A stretch of DNA of 64,000 nt from Sporolactobacillus vineae DSM 21990 = SL153. Its GTDB lineage: Bacteria > Bacillota > Bacilli > Bacillales > Sporolactobacillaceae. Location: positions 1 to 64,000 of the forward strand of contig NZ_KB899047.1 of the NCBI RefSeq assembly GCF_000377985.1, given 5' to 3'. Below the pieces are notes generated by a model, which did not search any database, was not told the origin of the DNA, and saw only the letters and a list, made by a program, of their open reading frames with translations. Position numbers and translations under genes: made by a program. Every line of letters begins with the position of its first letter. Position 1 is the first letter of the stretch. Below, one piece after another: positions 53,404-61,529 of this stretch.

Positions 53404-54024
53404 TTGATATTAGTAACCTTAATCGCCGGTGCGGCCTTCTTTGTTTACTTCATTCTGGCAAGCGGCGGAAAATGGTTTTCACAGCATAAATGGGTGGACC
53501 GGATGCTCATCGCCCTGTCGCTGATTGTCTTTCTGGGAAGTGAAACGCTGATGATTCTGAATGAGTATCACCATTTCGGAATGAAAAGTCAGGTGACTGT
53601 GAGGCGGACAGCCATTCAATCAGTGGTGCCGGCAAGCGGGAAGCAGTCTTCCGCGGTTCCGTTTATCCTGCTTCGCCGGAACATCGGGAAGGACCCGGTT
53701 TATCTCTATGTGCAGCAGGGCCGGACAAAGCTGAATCATTCCGGACTCACTGACAGAAACCGCTTCGAAACAACGACGAAGACGCCTTATCTGCTGATTC
53801 AGAAAAAGCAGCGCGTATTTAAAAACCGGTTCTATCATCAGCTGTTTTCGTTCAGCGGACAGAATCACGTGACCGTCTCTGTGACCAATGTATTCTATCT
53901 GCCTGCGCGTCACCAGGTGATGACCGTTCAGGAACTGAAGAGGATGCAGAAGGCGATGAAAAAGCAGCAGGCCGAAATGCAGAAAGCGGCACAGCAGCAG
54001 GCCGCGTCGCACAGTAAAAAATAA
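53404..54024 (+). CDS. DUF4811 domain membrane-associated protein
   Basis: About 206 residues from the favoured TTG 53404 (AGGAAGTGG upstream; the longer reading from GTG 53362 lacks an SD). Two N-terminal helices (LILVTLIAGAAFFVYFILAS, MLIALSLIVFLGSETLMIL) are followed by an outer domain with TVRRTAIQSVVPASGK and a final Gln/Lys-rich coiled tail (MQKAMKKQQAEMQKAAQQQA). DUF4811 proteins accompany LmrB-type pumps and may be an accessory subunit; function is inferred. Confidence 0.75.
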   Translation: MILVTLIAGAAFFVYFILASGGKWFSQHKWVDRMLIALSLIVFLGSETLMILNEYHHFGMKSQVTVRRTAIQSVVPASGKQSSAVPFILLRRNIGKDPVYLYVQQGRTKLNHSGLTDRNRFETTTKTPYLLIQKKQRVFKNRFYHQLFSFSGQNHVTVSVTNVFYLPARHQVMTVQELKRMQKAMKKQQAEMQKAAQQQAASHSKK

Positions 54025-54057
54025 GGTGCCGCTTGACGGCATCAGGCATTGAAAGAA

Positions 54058-54088
54058 GACCGGAGGAGAAGCATCCTTCCGGTTTTTT
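54058..54088 (+). terminator. Terminator of the MFS-DUF4811 operon
   Basis: ACCGGAGGA and TCCTTCCGGT form the stem, followed by TTTTTTT. Confidence 0.85.
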
Positions 54089-54124
54089 TGTGCTTTCCGA
54101 ACTTGACTGCTAATATCTGCCGCA

Positions 54125-54166
54125 TCGTTGATTGGAGCGGAAAGCGAGTGCCTGCAGCGGAAATCA
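54125..54166. repeat. Short inverted derivative of the GC-rich dispersed repeat
   Basis: GTTGATTGGAGCGGAAAGCG followed by AGTGCCTGCAGCGGAAATCA corresponds to the two ends of the 38594 repeat in reverse, with the centre deleted. Confidence 0.6.
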
Positions 54167-54267
54167 TCAGACAGTTGGAGAGTCCTATACAGAAAAGGCT
54201 TCAGTGATGGACCGCTCAGGATATCCCGTGAAAATTCTTCAATATGGTGTCAATTCCCTGAAATCGA

Positions 54268-54295
54268 TTGACACGGTTCATGCAGTCTTTAGAAT
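54268..54295 (+). promoter_or_regulatory. Promoter upstream of the radical SAM gene
   Basis: TTGACA (54268-54273) and TAGAAT (54290-54295) with a 16-base spacer. The interval 54089-54410 otherwise holds only the repeat scrap and no convincing ORF. Confidence 0.6.
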
Positions 54296-54410
54296 GAAAG
54301 GGAGACGTACCGCTTACAAAATGGAAGAAGTCATATTGATTCACTGGATTACCGATCAGTGATCGAGCAGCATAACGGGATTTATACGATTTGAAAAAGA
54401 GGCGTTTATT

Positions 54411-55505
54411 ATGGCAATCATGCGGGATTACAACAGGAATCCGTTTATCGTGATCTGGGAAGTGACACGGATGTGTCCGCTGCACTGCCTGCACTGCAGG
54501 GCGGCAGCACAGCTGCATCCGTATCCCGGCGAACTGACAACGGATGAAGGAAAAATGCTGATCGATGAGATCTACTCGATGGATAATCCGCTGCTTGTGT
54601 TCTCCGGCGGCGATCCGCTGATGCGCAAAGATATTTTTGAACTGATTGATTATGCGGCTAAGAAAGGGCTCCGCGTGTCAATTACCCCTTCGGCCACACC
54701 GAAACTGACACGCAAGAATATTCTCCGCGCCAAGGAAGCAGGCATTGCCCGGTGGGCGCTCTCACTGGATGGGCCGGATGCAAAGACGCACGATTATTTC
54801 CGCGGATTCTCCGGGACCTTTGACCGGACAATGAAAACGATTGAGATGCTGAATGAGCTTAAAGCACCTTTCCAGATTAATACAACAGTGACGCAATACA
54901 ACGTCGATAAGCTGCCGGAAATTGCCGACCTGATGGCCAAATGCGGCGCTGTGGTCTGGACCCTGTTCTTTCTGGTGCCGACTGGCCGCGGCAAATTGCT
55001 GCAGCCGATCAGTCCGGAGCAGCATGATCAGGTGATGCACTGGGCCTTTCAGCTGCAGGAGCATGCACCGTTTCATATTACCACAACAGAAGGCCAGTTC
55101 TATCGCCGCGTCATGTTTCAGGAAAACGAGAAAAGACGTGCTCATGGTCTGGCTCCGATCGGACGTTTTCAGGATGACCTGGCGAAAGCACCGCGGGGTA
55201 CTAATGACGGCAATGGATTTATTTTTGTCGGGCACACCGGTGAGGTTGAACCTTCCGGATTTCTCCCGTTGACCTGCGGCAATGTCAAAGAAACGCCGCT
55301 GCCGGAGATTTACCGGAAAAGTTCGATTCTGCGCAACCTGCGCAACCCGAACAGTTACAAGGGCAAGTGCGGTGTCTGCGAGTTCCGCAATCTGTGCGGC
55401 GGATCGCGTGCCCGGGCTTACGCGCTGACCGGTGATTATCAGGCATCGGATCCATATTGCATTTACGTGCCGCAAAGACTGAGAACGGCCGATGCAGCAA
55501 GGTAA
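54411..55505 (+). CDS. Radical SAM/SPASM enzyme (TIGR04053-like, AhbD/NirJ-related)
   Basis: The 364-residue protein has the radical SAM triad CPLHCLHC near residue 22, FSGGDPLMR (SAM-binding GGDP), and a C-terminal SPASM region with CGVCEFRNLCGGSRARAYAL and DPYC for an auxiliary 4Fe-4S cluster. The middle (GTNDGNGFIFVGHTGEVEPS, GFLPLTCGNV) fits the TIGR04053 group, relatives of heme-pathway enzymes AhbC/AhbD/NirJ. The substrate is unknown; no small precursor peptide gene with an SD is adjacent, so peptide modification is less likely. Confidence 0.82.
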   Translation: MAIMRDYNRNPFIVIWEVTRMCPLHCLHCRAAAQLHPYPGELTTDEGKMLIDEIYSMDNPLLVFSGGDPLMRKDIFELIDYAAKKGLRVSITPSATPKLTRKNILRAKEAGIARWALSLDGPDAKTHDYFRGFSGTFDRTMKTIEMLNELKAPFQINTTVTQYNVDKLPEIADLMAKCGAVVWTLFFLVPTGRGKLLQPISPEQHDQVMHWAFQLQEHAPFHITTTEGQFYRRVMFQENEKRRAHGLAPIGRFQDDLAKAPRGTNDGNGFIFVGHTGEVEPSGFLPLTCGNVKETPLPEIYRKSSILRNLRNPNSYKGKCGVCEFRNLCGGSRARAYALTGDYQASDPYCIYVPQRLRTADAAR

Positions 55506-55522
55506 TTGGAACATTCGAGGAA

Positions 55523-55556
55523 AGGCCCCAGGCAGAGCGCCCGGGGCCTTTTTTTG
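55523..55556 (+). terminator. Terminator of the radical SAM gene
   Basis: AGGCCCCAGG and CCCGGGGCCT form the stem, followed by TTTTTTT. Confidence 0.88.
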
Positions 55557-55654
55557 AGGAAGTCTTGAGATGTGTGCTCCTGGCGGATGATTAAACTGAG
55601 GTAATTTTTCCCACAATAAATAATGAAATCGAGTCATTCTTGGAGGGAAAAAAG

Positions 55655-56374
55655 ATGTATCCGGATTTAGCAGGAAAGGTGGTTGTGATCACCGGAGGAT
55701 CACAGGGTATCGGCGGCGCCATTGTCCGGCGTCTCTCCCTGGAAAACATGTCTGTTGTTCTCGGCTTTCAGGGGGATGATCGGCAGGCAGAAAGGACGGT
55801 TGAGGCATTGAACCGGTCCGGCAGCCGGGCGATTGCGGTCCGTGCGGATGTCGGAACGGAAAAAGGAGCACGGGCGCTGCTCAATGCGGCGATTGTTGAG
55901 ATGGACGGATTGGATGTGTGGGTGAACAGTGCAGGCATCGAAAAACGGTCGCCGACGCATAAGTTGACTCTTGAGGACTGGAACCGGGTTATGAATATCA
56001 ATCTCACGGGCACCTTTCTCGGGACACGGACAGCGATCAAGTATTTCCTGCACCAGCATCAAAAGGGCCGGGTGATCAATCTGACTTCAGTATTCCATAA
56101 ACACCTTTTGTCGGAATTTGCTCCCTTTGCCGCAAGCAGAGGCGGTGTCGGCATGTTCAGTGAAACAGTTGCTCTTGAATATGCCGGTCAGGGGATTCGG
56201 GTGAACAGCATTGACCCGGGCACCGGCCTTGCAGCAAGGCCTTCAGGACTTGAACGGGCAGCAGCGGTTGCCGCCTGGCTCGCTTCCGGTGAATCCGAAT
56301 TTGTCACCGGAGCAAATATTGTCATTGACGGCGGTTTGTCGGGCCGGTGCTCTGAACGCGCCGCAGGGTGCTGA
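55655..56374 (+). CDS. Short-chain dehydrogenase family protein with altered active site
   Basis: The 239-residue protein is closest in layout to glucose 1-dehydrogenases: cofactor motif ITGGSQGIGGAIVRR (13-27), NSAG (91-94), catalytic Ser145 (INLTSV), and ending FVTGANIVIDGGLSG. The catalytic Tyr-x3-Lys is replaced by Phe158-x3-Arg162 (APFAASRGGVG). The segment after SIDPGTG also lacks about 20 residues, compared with glucose dehydrogenase. The reading frame is intact with a GGAGG SD, so a non-catalytic role or recent decay are both possible. Confidence 0.8.
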   Translation: MYPDLAGKVVVITGGSQGIGGAIVRRLSLENMSVVLGFQGDDRQAERTVEALNRSGSRAIAVRADVGTEKGARALLNAAIVEMDGLDVWVNSAGIEKRSPTHKLTLEDWNRVMNINLTGTFLGTRTAIKYFLHQHQKGRVINLTSVFHKHLLSEFAPFAASRGGVGMFSETVALEYAGQGIRVNSIDPGTGLAARPSGLERAAAVAAWLASGESEFVTGANIVIDGGLSGRCSERAAGC

Positions 56375-56690
56375 GACGGCCTGCGGAACGCGTCGGTAAG
56401 TGGGCTTCTGCCTGGACAGCAATTTGCTGGATAAAAAATTTAAAAAAAAGTTTTTTTTATGTGTTTAACTGATCGCCATGCGGGTATATATATTAATGTG
56501 ACAGGAACATCCGATGAGAAAAGCTACCGCATACCGGTGAACCTGAGCTTTAAATTTCCTGCCACATGAAAAATGCTGTTCAGCTGCCGCTTATGACGGA
56601 TGAGCGAATGGAACACCGGAGTGCAACGCAGGACAAAGCAAGAGAAGCGATCGTCCTGCAAACCCTAACCTTATCAGGGAGGACATGCGG
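56375..56690. other. Intergenic stretch without a supportable gene
   Basis: It contains an A8/T8 mirror hairpin near 56441-56458. A 36-codon open stretch from ATG 56459 (MCLTDRHAGIYINVTGTSDE) has no SD. I see no further signal. Confidence 0.4.
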
Positions 56691-57239
56691 ATGGATGATG
56701 CCGCCGAGGAAAACCCAATGGTCGCGAAAACGGAAGGACAGGATCTGCTCATGGAACGCGGTTTCGCGGCACCGAGAGATCTTGTATATCAAATGTTTTC
56801 CGACCAGGAACATTTGACGAACTGGTGGGGTCCTGAAGGATGGCAGACGGAAATCCGCAGGTTCGAGTTCAGGCCGAACGGTGTCTGGCATTACTGCATG
56901 CGCTGTACGGATGAACGTCAGGGTGATTTTTTCGGTCAGGAGTCTTGGGGTATGGCAGTCTATCACGAGCTCAGTCGGCCCGAACGGATTGTCTATACCG
57001 ACATGTTTGTGGATGAGGAAGGTCATTTGTTAGCTGGAATGCCCAAGATACTTGTGACGATGGAGTTTCACGACGAAGGAAACAATCACACAAGGGTAAC
57101 AATACGTTCCCGGTTTGCGTCTGAAGAAGCTCTCAGACAAGTACTGGAGATGGGCGCTGTCGAAGGCTTTGAATCACAATTTGAACGCCTGGCCGGTTAT
57201 CTGGACAGGATCCAGGAGGAGTTGCTCGATTATCAATAA
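56691..57239 (+). CDS. SRPBCC (AHSA1-like) domain protein
   Basis: The 182-residue protein has the Bet v1-like AHSA1 layout: RGFAAPRDLVYQMFSDQEHL, TNWWGPEGWQTEIRRFEFRP (W-W-G-P is typical), then LVTMEFHDEGNNHTRVTIRS and a last helix. These proteins bind hydrophobic ligands; function is unknown. ATG 56691 follows GGGAGG by 8 bases. Confidence 0.83.
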   Translation: MDDAAEENPMVAKTEGQDLLMERGFAAPRDLVYQMFSDQEHLTNWWGPEGWQTEIRRFEFRPNGVWHYCMRCTDERQGDFFGQESWGMAVYHELSRPERIVYTDMFVDEEGHLLAGMPKILVTMEFHDEGNNHTRVTIRSRFASEEALRQVLEMGAVEGFESQFERLAGYLDRIQEELLDYQ

Positions 57240-57278
57240 TGTGTATGACAAGCGGCATCAGCTGAACAGCATCTTACA

Positions 57279-57321
57279 GAACACATAATCCCTGCCGGAG
57301 AGTCGGCGGGGATTATGTGCT
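57279..57321. terminator. Bidirectional terminator
   Basis: ACATAATCCCTGCCG and CGGCGGGGATTATGT pair almost perfectly, between the convergent SRPBCC and hydrolase genes. Confidence 0.82.
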
Positions 57322-57972
57322 TTACTGCTTTTTCCGGCTGTGAAAATGATCGGCTATCCAGTTTCGGAGATCATCGACTTCAGTTTCAGTCACACTGTGT
57401 CCCGTGGGATAGTCATGATAGTCGGCGTCCAGTCCCGATTCTCGGAGGAACCGGTCGATTGATCGTCCTTTTTCTACGGGAAACAGCGGGTCGAACCGGC
57501 CATGGCCGATGAAGAAAGCGGGCTTTGGTTCCTGGCTGCAGGTGATTGTCTCACTTTGAAAGAAGTCGGGCAGACGGCCGCTAAGGACAACAGCTCCTGC
57601 TGCCGTATCCGGATGGAGCAAGGCATAGGAAAGACTGAGGATTGCTCCCTGACTGAAGCCGAGAAAGAACAGCGGCTGACGGCTTGAAAGCCCCTCTTTT
57701 TGATAAATATCGGCCAGGGCGTGTTCCAGTTTTGCCATTGTTCCCGTGATCACCCGTTTCTCAGACTGAGCAGTGAAATCGGGGATATAGTACGTATATC
57801 CGGAACTGAAAGTCAGATCGCCCTGAATATTAATCTGGACAAAATTTTTCTCTCCGTCGGCGGCGATCGAAGCCAGATCATGATAGTCCGTGCCCATGCC
57901 ATGCAGTGTGACCAGTACCGGCGTGGACGGATCCGTTTTCCCCGGTTTGCTGATTTGATACAGATAAGTCAT
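57322..57972 (-). CDS. Alpha/beta hydrolase, phospholipase/carboxylesterase family
   Basis: At 216 residues it has the oxyanion motif VTLHGMGTDYHDLA, nucleophile GFSQGA (Ser107), acid GRFDPLFPV (Asp161) and TGHSV (His192). This is a complete catalytic triad of the YpfH/carboxylesterase 2 group. It lacks a signal peptide, so it acts in the cytoplasm on small esters. The start ATG follows AAGGAGG. Confidence 0.88.
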   Translation of the reverse strand: MTYLYQISKPGKTDPSTPVLVTLHGMGTDYHDLASIAADGEKNFVQINIQGDLTFSSGYTYYIPDFTAQSEKRVITGTMAKLEHALADIYQKEGLSSRQPLFFLGFSQGAILSLSYALLHPDTAAGAVVLSGRLPDFFQSETITCSQEPKPAFFIGHGRFDPLFPVEKGRSIDRFLRESGLDADYHDYPTGHSVTETEVDDLRNWIADHFHSRKKQ

Positions 57973-57998
57973 CTGTTTGTGCCCCTCCTTATACGGCC

Positions 57999-58058
57999 TG
58001 GCTGATAAATCGTGAATTCGGCTGATATGTGCTCAGATCGGCTGATAAATCCCGGCCA
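57999..58058. repeat. Three tandem 20-bp repeats
   Basis: (C/T)GGCTGATAAAT or CGGCTGATATGT recurs at 57999, 58019 and 58039, each 20 bases apart. It resembles the 21-bp CGGCTGGATTTT array at 41081. The remaining bases to 58290 hold no gene. Confidence 0.75.
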
Positions 58059-58237
58059 GTTCCGGAAAATCCGTCTGAGGCGGCACATTTTTCCTTCCGC
58101 AGGGTAAATTATTGCCTGTCTGCTCGCAATTCCAGCCTGATTTCTGTCATTACTTACTCTTTTTTACGTATTTCCTGTCTTAAATGTACTTGCCGGGAAC
58201 TTATCCGTCAAAGAATTATTCCTGTCGTCAGTGCAAA

Positions 58238-58278
58238 AAGAAAAAGCCTGAAGAAGTGACTCTTTAACAGGCTTCCTC
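58238..58278 (-). terminator. Terminator of the nitroreductase gene
   Basis: Read on the minus strand, GAAGCCTGTT pairs with TTCAGGCTT, followed by TTTCTTTTT. Confidence 0.7.
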
Positions 58279-58290
58279 ATACTGAAAAGA

Positions 58291-58977
58291 TCAGTTGATC
58301 CATTCGACAACATCCTGAATCGGCTGTCTCGTCTTCGCACGCGGTTCCCTGGCCCGATAACCGAAAGCGACCATACAGGCGATCCCGTAATCGTCACCTT
58401 TGATTACGCCTGCGTCCTTCAGCAGCTGTTCCACCTTTTCCTTGTCGAAGCCTTCCATCGGGCAGGAGTCGATGCCAATCTCTGCCGCAGCGGTCATCAT
58501 GTTGGCCACAGCCAGATAGTCCTGACGGCAGCCCCATTCGAAGAAAACACGGTCGTTGCCGGTCAGCCCGAAATCATTTTTTTCAAAATTTCCGATGGCA
58601 TCGGTCATCTTTGCGACCACATCCGCAGGCATCTTCTGGATGTCCTTCAGCATGTGCTGCACGTGAGCGGACCGAGCATCAAGACTGTTCGCCTTCCGTG
58701 ACAGAACCAGAACAAAATGACTCGCTGTGCGCAGCTTTTCGACAGCTCCCCAAGCCGGTCCTTCCAGTCTTTTTCTCAGATCTTTATTTTGTACGACGAC
58801 GAATTTCCATGGCTCGAGGCCGAACGAGCTCGGCGACAGATGGGCGGTTTCAAGAATAAAGTTGAAATCCTCATCGCTGATTTTTTTATCCGGATCGAAC
58901 TTCTTGCAAGCGTGCCTGAACTGAAACGCCCGGATAATCGCATTTTTCACCTGTTCCTTGTCAATTGTCTGTGCCAT
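58291..58977 (-). CDS. NAD(P)H-dependent nitroreductase family oxidoreductase
   Basis: At 228 residues it has RHACKKFDPDKKISDEDFNF (FMN phosphate Arg), AHLSPSSFGLEPWKFVVVQN, and the second FMN segment PMEGFDKEKVEQLL with GYRAREP near the end. It is close to the YfkO/NfsB-type enzymes that reduce quinones and nitro compounds. GAGGA precedes ATG. Confidence 0.88.
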   Translation of the reverse strand: MAQTIDKEQVKNAIIRAFQFRHACKKFDPDKKISDEDFNFILETAHLSPSSFGLEPWKFVVVQNKDLRKRLEGPAWGAVEKLRTASHFVLVLSRKANSLDARSAHVQHMLKDIQKMPADVVAKMTDAIGNFEKNDFGLTGNDRVFFEWGCRQDYLAVANMMTAAAEIGIDSCPMEGFDKEKVEQLLKDAGVIKGDDYGIACMVAFGYRAREPRAKTRQPIQDVVEWIN

Positions 58978-59098
58978 CCTTTTAAATCCTCCTCTAAAGT
59001 GCCGGTAAATGAATGAATTTCCGGCATGATGTCCACAGAGAATAGTATAGGTTCTCTATGTGAAAATATTAACTGAACCGCTCAAAGCAGCATGATCA

Positions 59099-59407
59099 TC
59101 ACAGAAAAATGAACGCCAGGGCGACAAAAACGGCCCAATAGGGGAACCAGAGGGTCAGACTGACGGCATACCAGATGGTCGCCTTCAGGCCCTTCGGGCG
59201 GCGTCCCGACAGGCCTTTCATGAGGAAGTAATAGATCGCTGCTGCCGCAGCAGCCAGCAGGAAAAACCATTGCGGCGCTGCATCCGGTGAAATGTGAAGC
59301 AAAGCGGCGGTCTGCGCCGGACGGAACAGCAGCATCGTTGCCGCGGCCAGCAGAAGACCGTAGCCGCAGCTGAGCAGATTCAATTTAAGCGGCCTAATCG
59401 GCTTCAT
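59099..59407 (-). CDS. Small membrane protein (102 aa), unknown
   Basis: The protein has three hydrophobic segments: LLSCGYGLLLAAATMLLF, WFFLLAAAAAAIYYFLM and IWYAVSLTLWFPYWAVFVAL, with a basic loop between. I recognise no family. The start (ATG 59407) has only a weak GGAG-like element. Codon use is like that of its neighbours. Confidence 0.5.
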   Translation of the reverse strand: MKPIRPLKLNLLSCGYGLLLAAATMLLFRPAQTAALLHISPDAAPQWFFLLAAAAAAIYYFLMKGLSGRRPKGLKATIWYAVSLTLWFPYWAVFVALAFIFL

Positions 59408-59496
59408 TTATGTCAGACTCCCGCAGAAATGTACTTTATGACGCAGCAGAGTTTTTCAGACAGCGGATACCCGAACGTCGTAAGATCCCCATTTCA

Positions 59497-60195
59497 TCAG
59501 TGGAGTAATTTGCTTTGCAACTGGCTTATTTCTTCGTCGGACAGGCCGATCCTATTCAGGTAATGATGAACGGAGCCATAGGTTTTGAAAAATTGGTCGA
59601 GCGTCTTTTCCATATAGATCATATCCGTGCGTCCAACGTATTCCGGAAGGCCGGGATGCTGCTTTCGCAATGCATCAATCAAGCGGCGCCGATAAGTATA
59701 GGAAATCTGATAATCCACAAGAATATCACTTTCCGATACGCCTGCTGTCAGCAGAAGAAGTGCGGACACGACGCCGGTCCGGTCTTTCCCGGCAGCACAG
59801 TGGATGACGACGGCGCCCGGCTGCCCGGCGATCGTCTGCATGACCCGGCGCATGATCGGAAAATCGGAAATGATCCGGGCATACAGCGGCGGAACGCCTT
59901 CAGCCGATCCCGGATCCTGATTACCGATCGCAAACGGGCAGTGGATATAGGTGAAGTCGGGCAATAGCGCGAATGCACTTGGTCTGACAGTAATCTCTCT
60001 TGCCGAGCGAAAGTCGATGGCGGCCGTCACGCCGAGATTTTTAAGTATCCTAATGTCCTGCCCGCTGAGGTTGAGCGGGACATCGCTGCGGATAATACGG
60101 CCGAACCGGGTGGCGCCGCTATTTGTCGGATAACCGCCCAGATCGCGTGTATTCAATGTACTTGAAAGTGGAATTCTGCGTAATGGCATCATCAA
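59497..60195 (-). CDS. Tyrosine-protein phosphatase (Tyr_phosphatase_3 family)
   Basis: At 232 residues it begins NTRDLGGYPTNSGATRFGRI, the substrate-recognition start of the family, and carries the active site HCAAGKDRTG (Cys133, Arg139) with general-acid candidates near DFRSAREI. It resembles LipA/PtpB-like dual phosphatases acting on phosphotyrosine or phosphoinositides. AAGGAG lies 7 bases before ATG. Confidence 0.88.
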   Translation of the reverse strand: MMMPLRRIPLSSTLNTRDLGGYPTNSGATRFGRIIRSDVPLNLSGQDIRILKNLGVTAAIDFRSAREITVRPSAFALLPDFTYIHCPFAIGNQDPGSAEGVPPLYARIISDFPIMRRVMQTIAGQPGAVVIHCAAGKDRTGVVSALLLLTAGVSESDILVDYQISYTYRRRLIDALRKQHPGLPEYVGRTDMIYMEKTLDQFFKTYGSVHHYLNRIGLSDEEISQLQSKLLH

Positions 60196-60321
60196 TTGTC
60201 TCCTTATCTATTATTATAAGCTGTTCTGCGCTGTTTCCGGAATAAAAAGCTGTCACCTCGTTGATTAATCATTCCATTCCGGTAAATCGTGGTACGATGG
60301 GATTAAAAACAGGAGAATCTC

Positions 60322-61056
60322 ATGACGCATCGGGGAATATTCATTTTATCGCTTGCTTTTAATTTTGCCTTTATCCTTGGGTCAGCATTTCTGCTTTTGT
60401 TCCGGGGCGGTCTGGTGCCTTTTGAAACCTGGCTTGGCCTTCATCCGCCGAATAAACTGCGTCACCCGCTGGTCAGTGTCAAATACGGCGCCAACACACT
60501 CGTGAATCAAAGACATTATGACGTCGTCTTCATCGGTGACAGCCATACCGACTTTTTTCAATGGTCCCAGTATTTTCGCCGCACGTCCTGTTCAAATCAG
60601 GGGATTTCCGGAGATACGACGGAGGGCGTCCTGAGACGACTGGATCAGGTTCGCAGCGATACGCCGGACAAAGTCTTCCTGATGGTCGGCGTCAATGATT
60701 TGCGTCATGGACGGACGGTCGGCCAGACCGAGCGGGGTTATCGGGAAATTGTCCGTCGTCTGATCCGGGAAAACCCGCAGACCGGAATTTATGTCCAGAC
60801 GATCTTCCCGGTGAACGACAAAAAATATCCGCTCTATTTTCCACAGAATCCGGTGGCGCTTAATCACGAGATCAATCAGATGAACCGCTGGATTGCCGGC
60901 TTGCCGAAGCAATATTCGCGGCTTATGCTGATCGACAACCGTCCGATTCTGGATGAGAAGGGACAGCTTCCTGCCCGGATGACTGTCGACGGACTGCATC
61001 TGAGCAGCAGGGGTTATGAAAAGTGGACGGCACATTTGACACGTTATGTTTATTAA
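60322..61056 (+). CDS. SGNH/GDSL hydrolase with N-terminal membrane anchor
   Basis: The 244-residue protein starts with a hydrophobic anchor (GIFILSLAFNFAFILGSAFL) and has the block I motif VFIGDSHTDFF (nucleophile Ser), block III GVNDLRHGRT, and block V DGLHLSSRGYEKW (Asp and His). It is an extracytoplasmic esterase or acetyl-hydrolase, possibly acting on cell-wall polymers. It ends 80 bases before the promoter of aromatic leader 2. Confidence 0.88.
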   Translation: MTHRGIFILSLAFNFAFILGSAFLLLFRGGLVPFETWLGLHPPNKLRHPLVSVKYGANTLVNQRHYDVVFIGDSHTDFFQWSQYFRRTSCSNQGISGDTTEGVLRRLDQVRSDTPDKVFLMVGVNDLRHGRTVGQTERGYREIVRRLIRENPQTGIYVQTIFPVNDKKYPLYFPQNPVALNHEINQMNRWIAGLPKQYSRLMLIDNRPILDEKGQLPARMTVDGLHLSSRGYEKWTAHLTRYVY

Positions 61057-61139
61057 ATTCAGAAAATACAATTTGATGATCAGCCTCGCCAGACAGGCAA
61101 AATGTTCGGACAATGAGCCGGCAGATCTTCTGAATCGTG

Positions 61140-61168
61140 TTGACAAAAATCTTCATGACTGATATGTT
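61140..61168 (+). promoter_or_regulatory. Promoter of aromatic leader 2
   Basis: TTGACA (61140-61145) and TATGTT (61163-61168) are 17 bases apart; a start near 61175 leaves about 25 bases before the leader ATG. Confidence 0.78.
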
Positions 61169-61199
61169 TATGTCACTATCATTCAAGGAGCCCTTAAAA

Positions 61200-61268
61200 A
61201 TGGCAACAGTGAATCAATATTTGGTCTCACAATTGAATCGATATTATTACTTTGGTTGGTTTAGGTAG
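61200..61268 (+). CDS. Aromatic-rich leader peptide 2 (22 aa)
   Basis: ATG 61200 follows AAGGAG by 9 bases; TAG is at 61266-61268. The end reads NRYYYFGWFR: six of the last eight residues are Tyr, Phe or Trp, so all three aromatic amino acids are sensed in principle. Like leader 1 it ends (F/W)-F-Arg-stop, with a GTGTTTGCA stem starting inside the stop codon. Upstream residues (MATVNQYLVSQL) differ from leader 1. It probably controls transketolase-aroE. Confidence 0.78.
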   Translation: MATVNQYLVSQLNRYYYFGWFR

Positions 61269-61413
61269 TGTTTGCAGCTACACACGGTGTGGATGCAAAC
61301 ACTTCCCCGTTTGCATCTATACCGGCCGGAGTTTTTAAGCACGAATAAATAAGAATACGAAGCCGCATAGATGTTGCAATGAAAATTGTCAATAAGCTGT
61401 GCGGCTCTTTTAT
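61268..61413 (+). promoter_or_regulatory. Attenuator 2: competing hairpins and terminator
   Basis: Segment 1 GTGTTTGCA (61268-61276) is complementary to segment 2 TGCAAACAC (61294-61302). Segment 2 (GATGCAAAC, 61292-61300) is equally complementary to segment 3 GTTTGCATC (61309-61317). Segment 3 (TTGCATCTAT) can pair with ATAGATGTTGCAA (61367-61379), which contains part of the left arm of the terminator GCCGCATAG/CTGTGCGGC (61362-61405) plus TCTTTTAT. This gives the alternating 1:2, 2:3, 3:4 and terminator states of classical attenuation. Confidence 0.72.
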
Positions 61414-61443
61414 ATCCTCAGACCAGCGAGGAAAAACAGATTA

Positions 61444-61481
61444 AGAGTCCCGGGTTTATTGACTGCCCCGGGGCTCTTTTT
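61444..61481 (+). terminator. Second intrinsic terminator before transketolase
   Basis: AGAGTCCCGGG and CCCGGGGCTCT form an 11-bp stem, followed by TTTTT. It lies between attenuator 2 and the tkt SD, so read-through of two terminators is needed unless tkt has another promoter. Confidence 0.8.
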
Positions 61482-61529
61482 CGACTATTGGGGGATCAGA
61501 GAATGCGAAAACAGGAGGGAGAAAAGATC

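Noticed and set aside
54132-54362. 76-codon ORF before the radical SAM gene as a precursor peptide
   Set aside because: It starts in the dispersed repeat scrap, has no SD and contains the sigma-A promoter of the next gene.
56459-56569. 36-codon ORF
   Set aside because: The translation looks fairly protein-like, but there is no SD and it starts in an A/T homopolymer hairpin; not enough support.
61386-61529. Long N-terminal extension of transketolase
   Set aside because: The in-frame extension crosses two terminators; ATG 61530 has a strong SD and gives the normal length.
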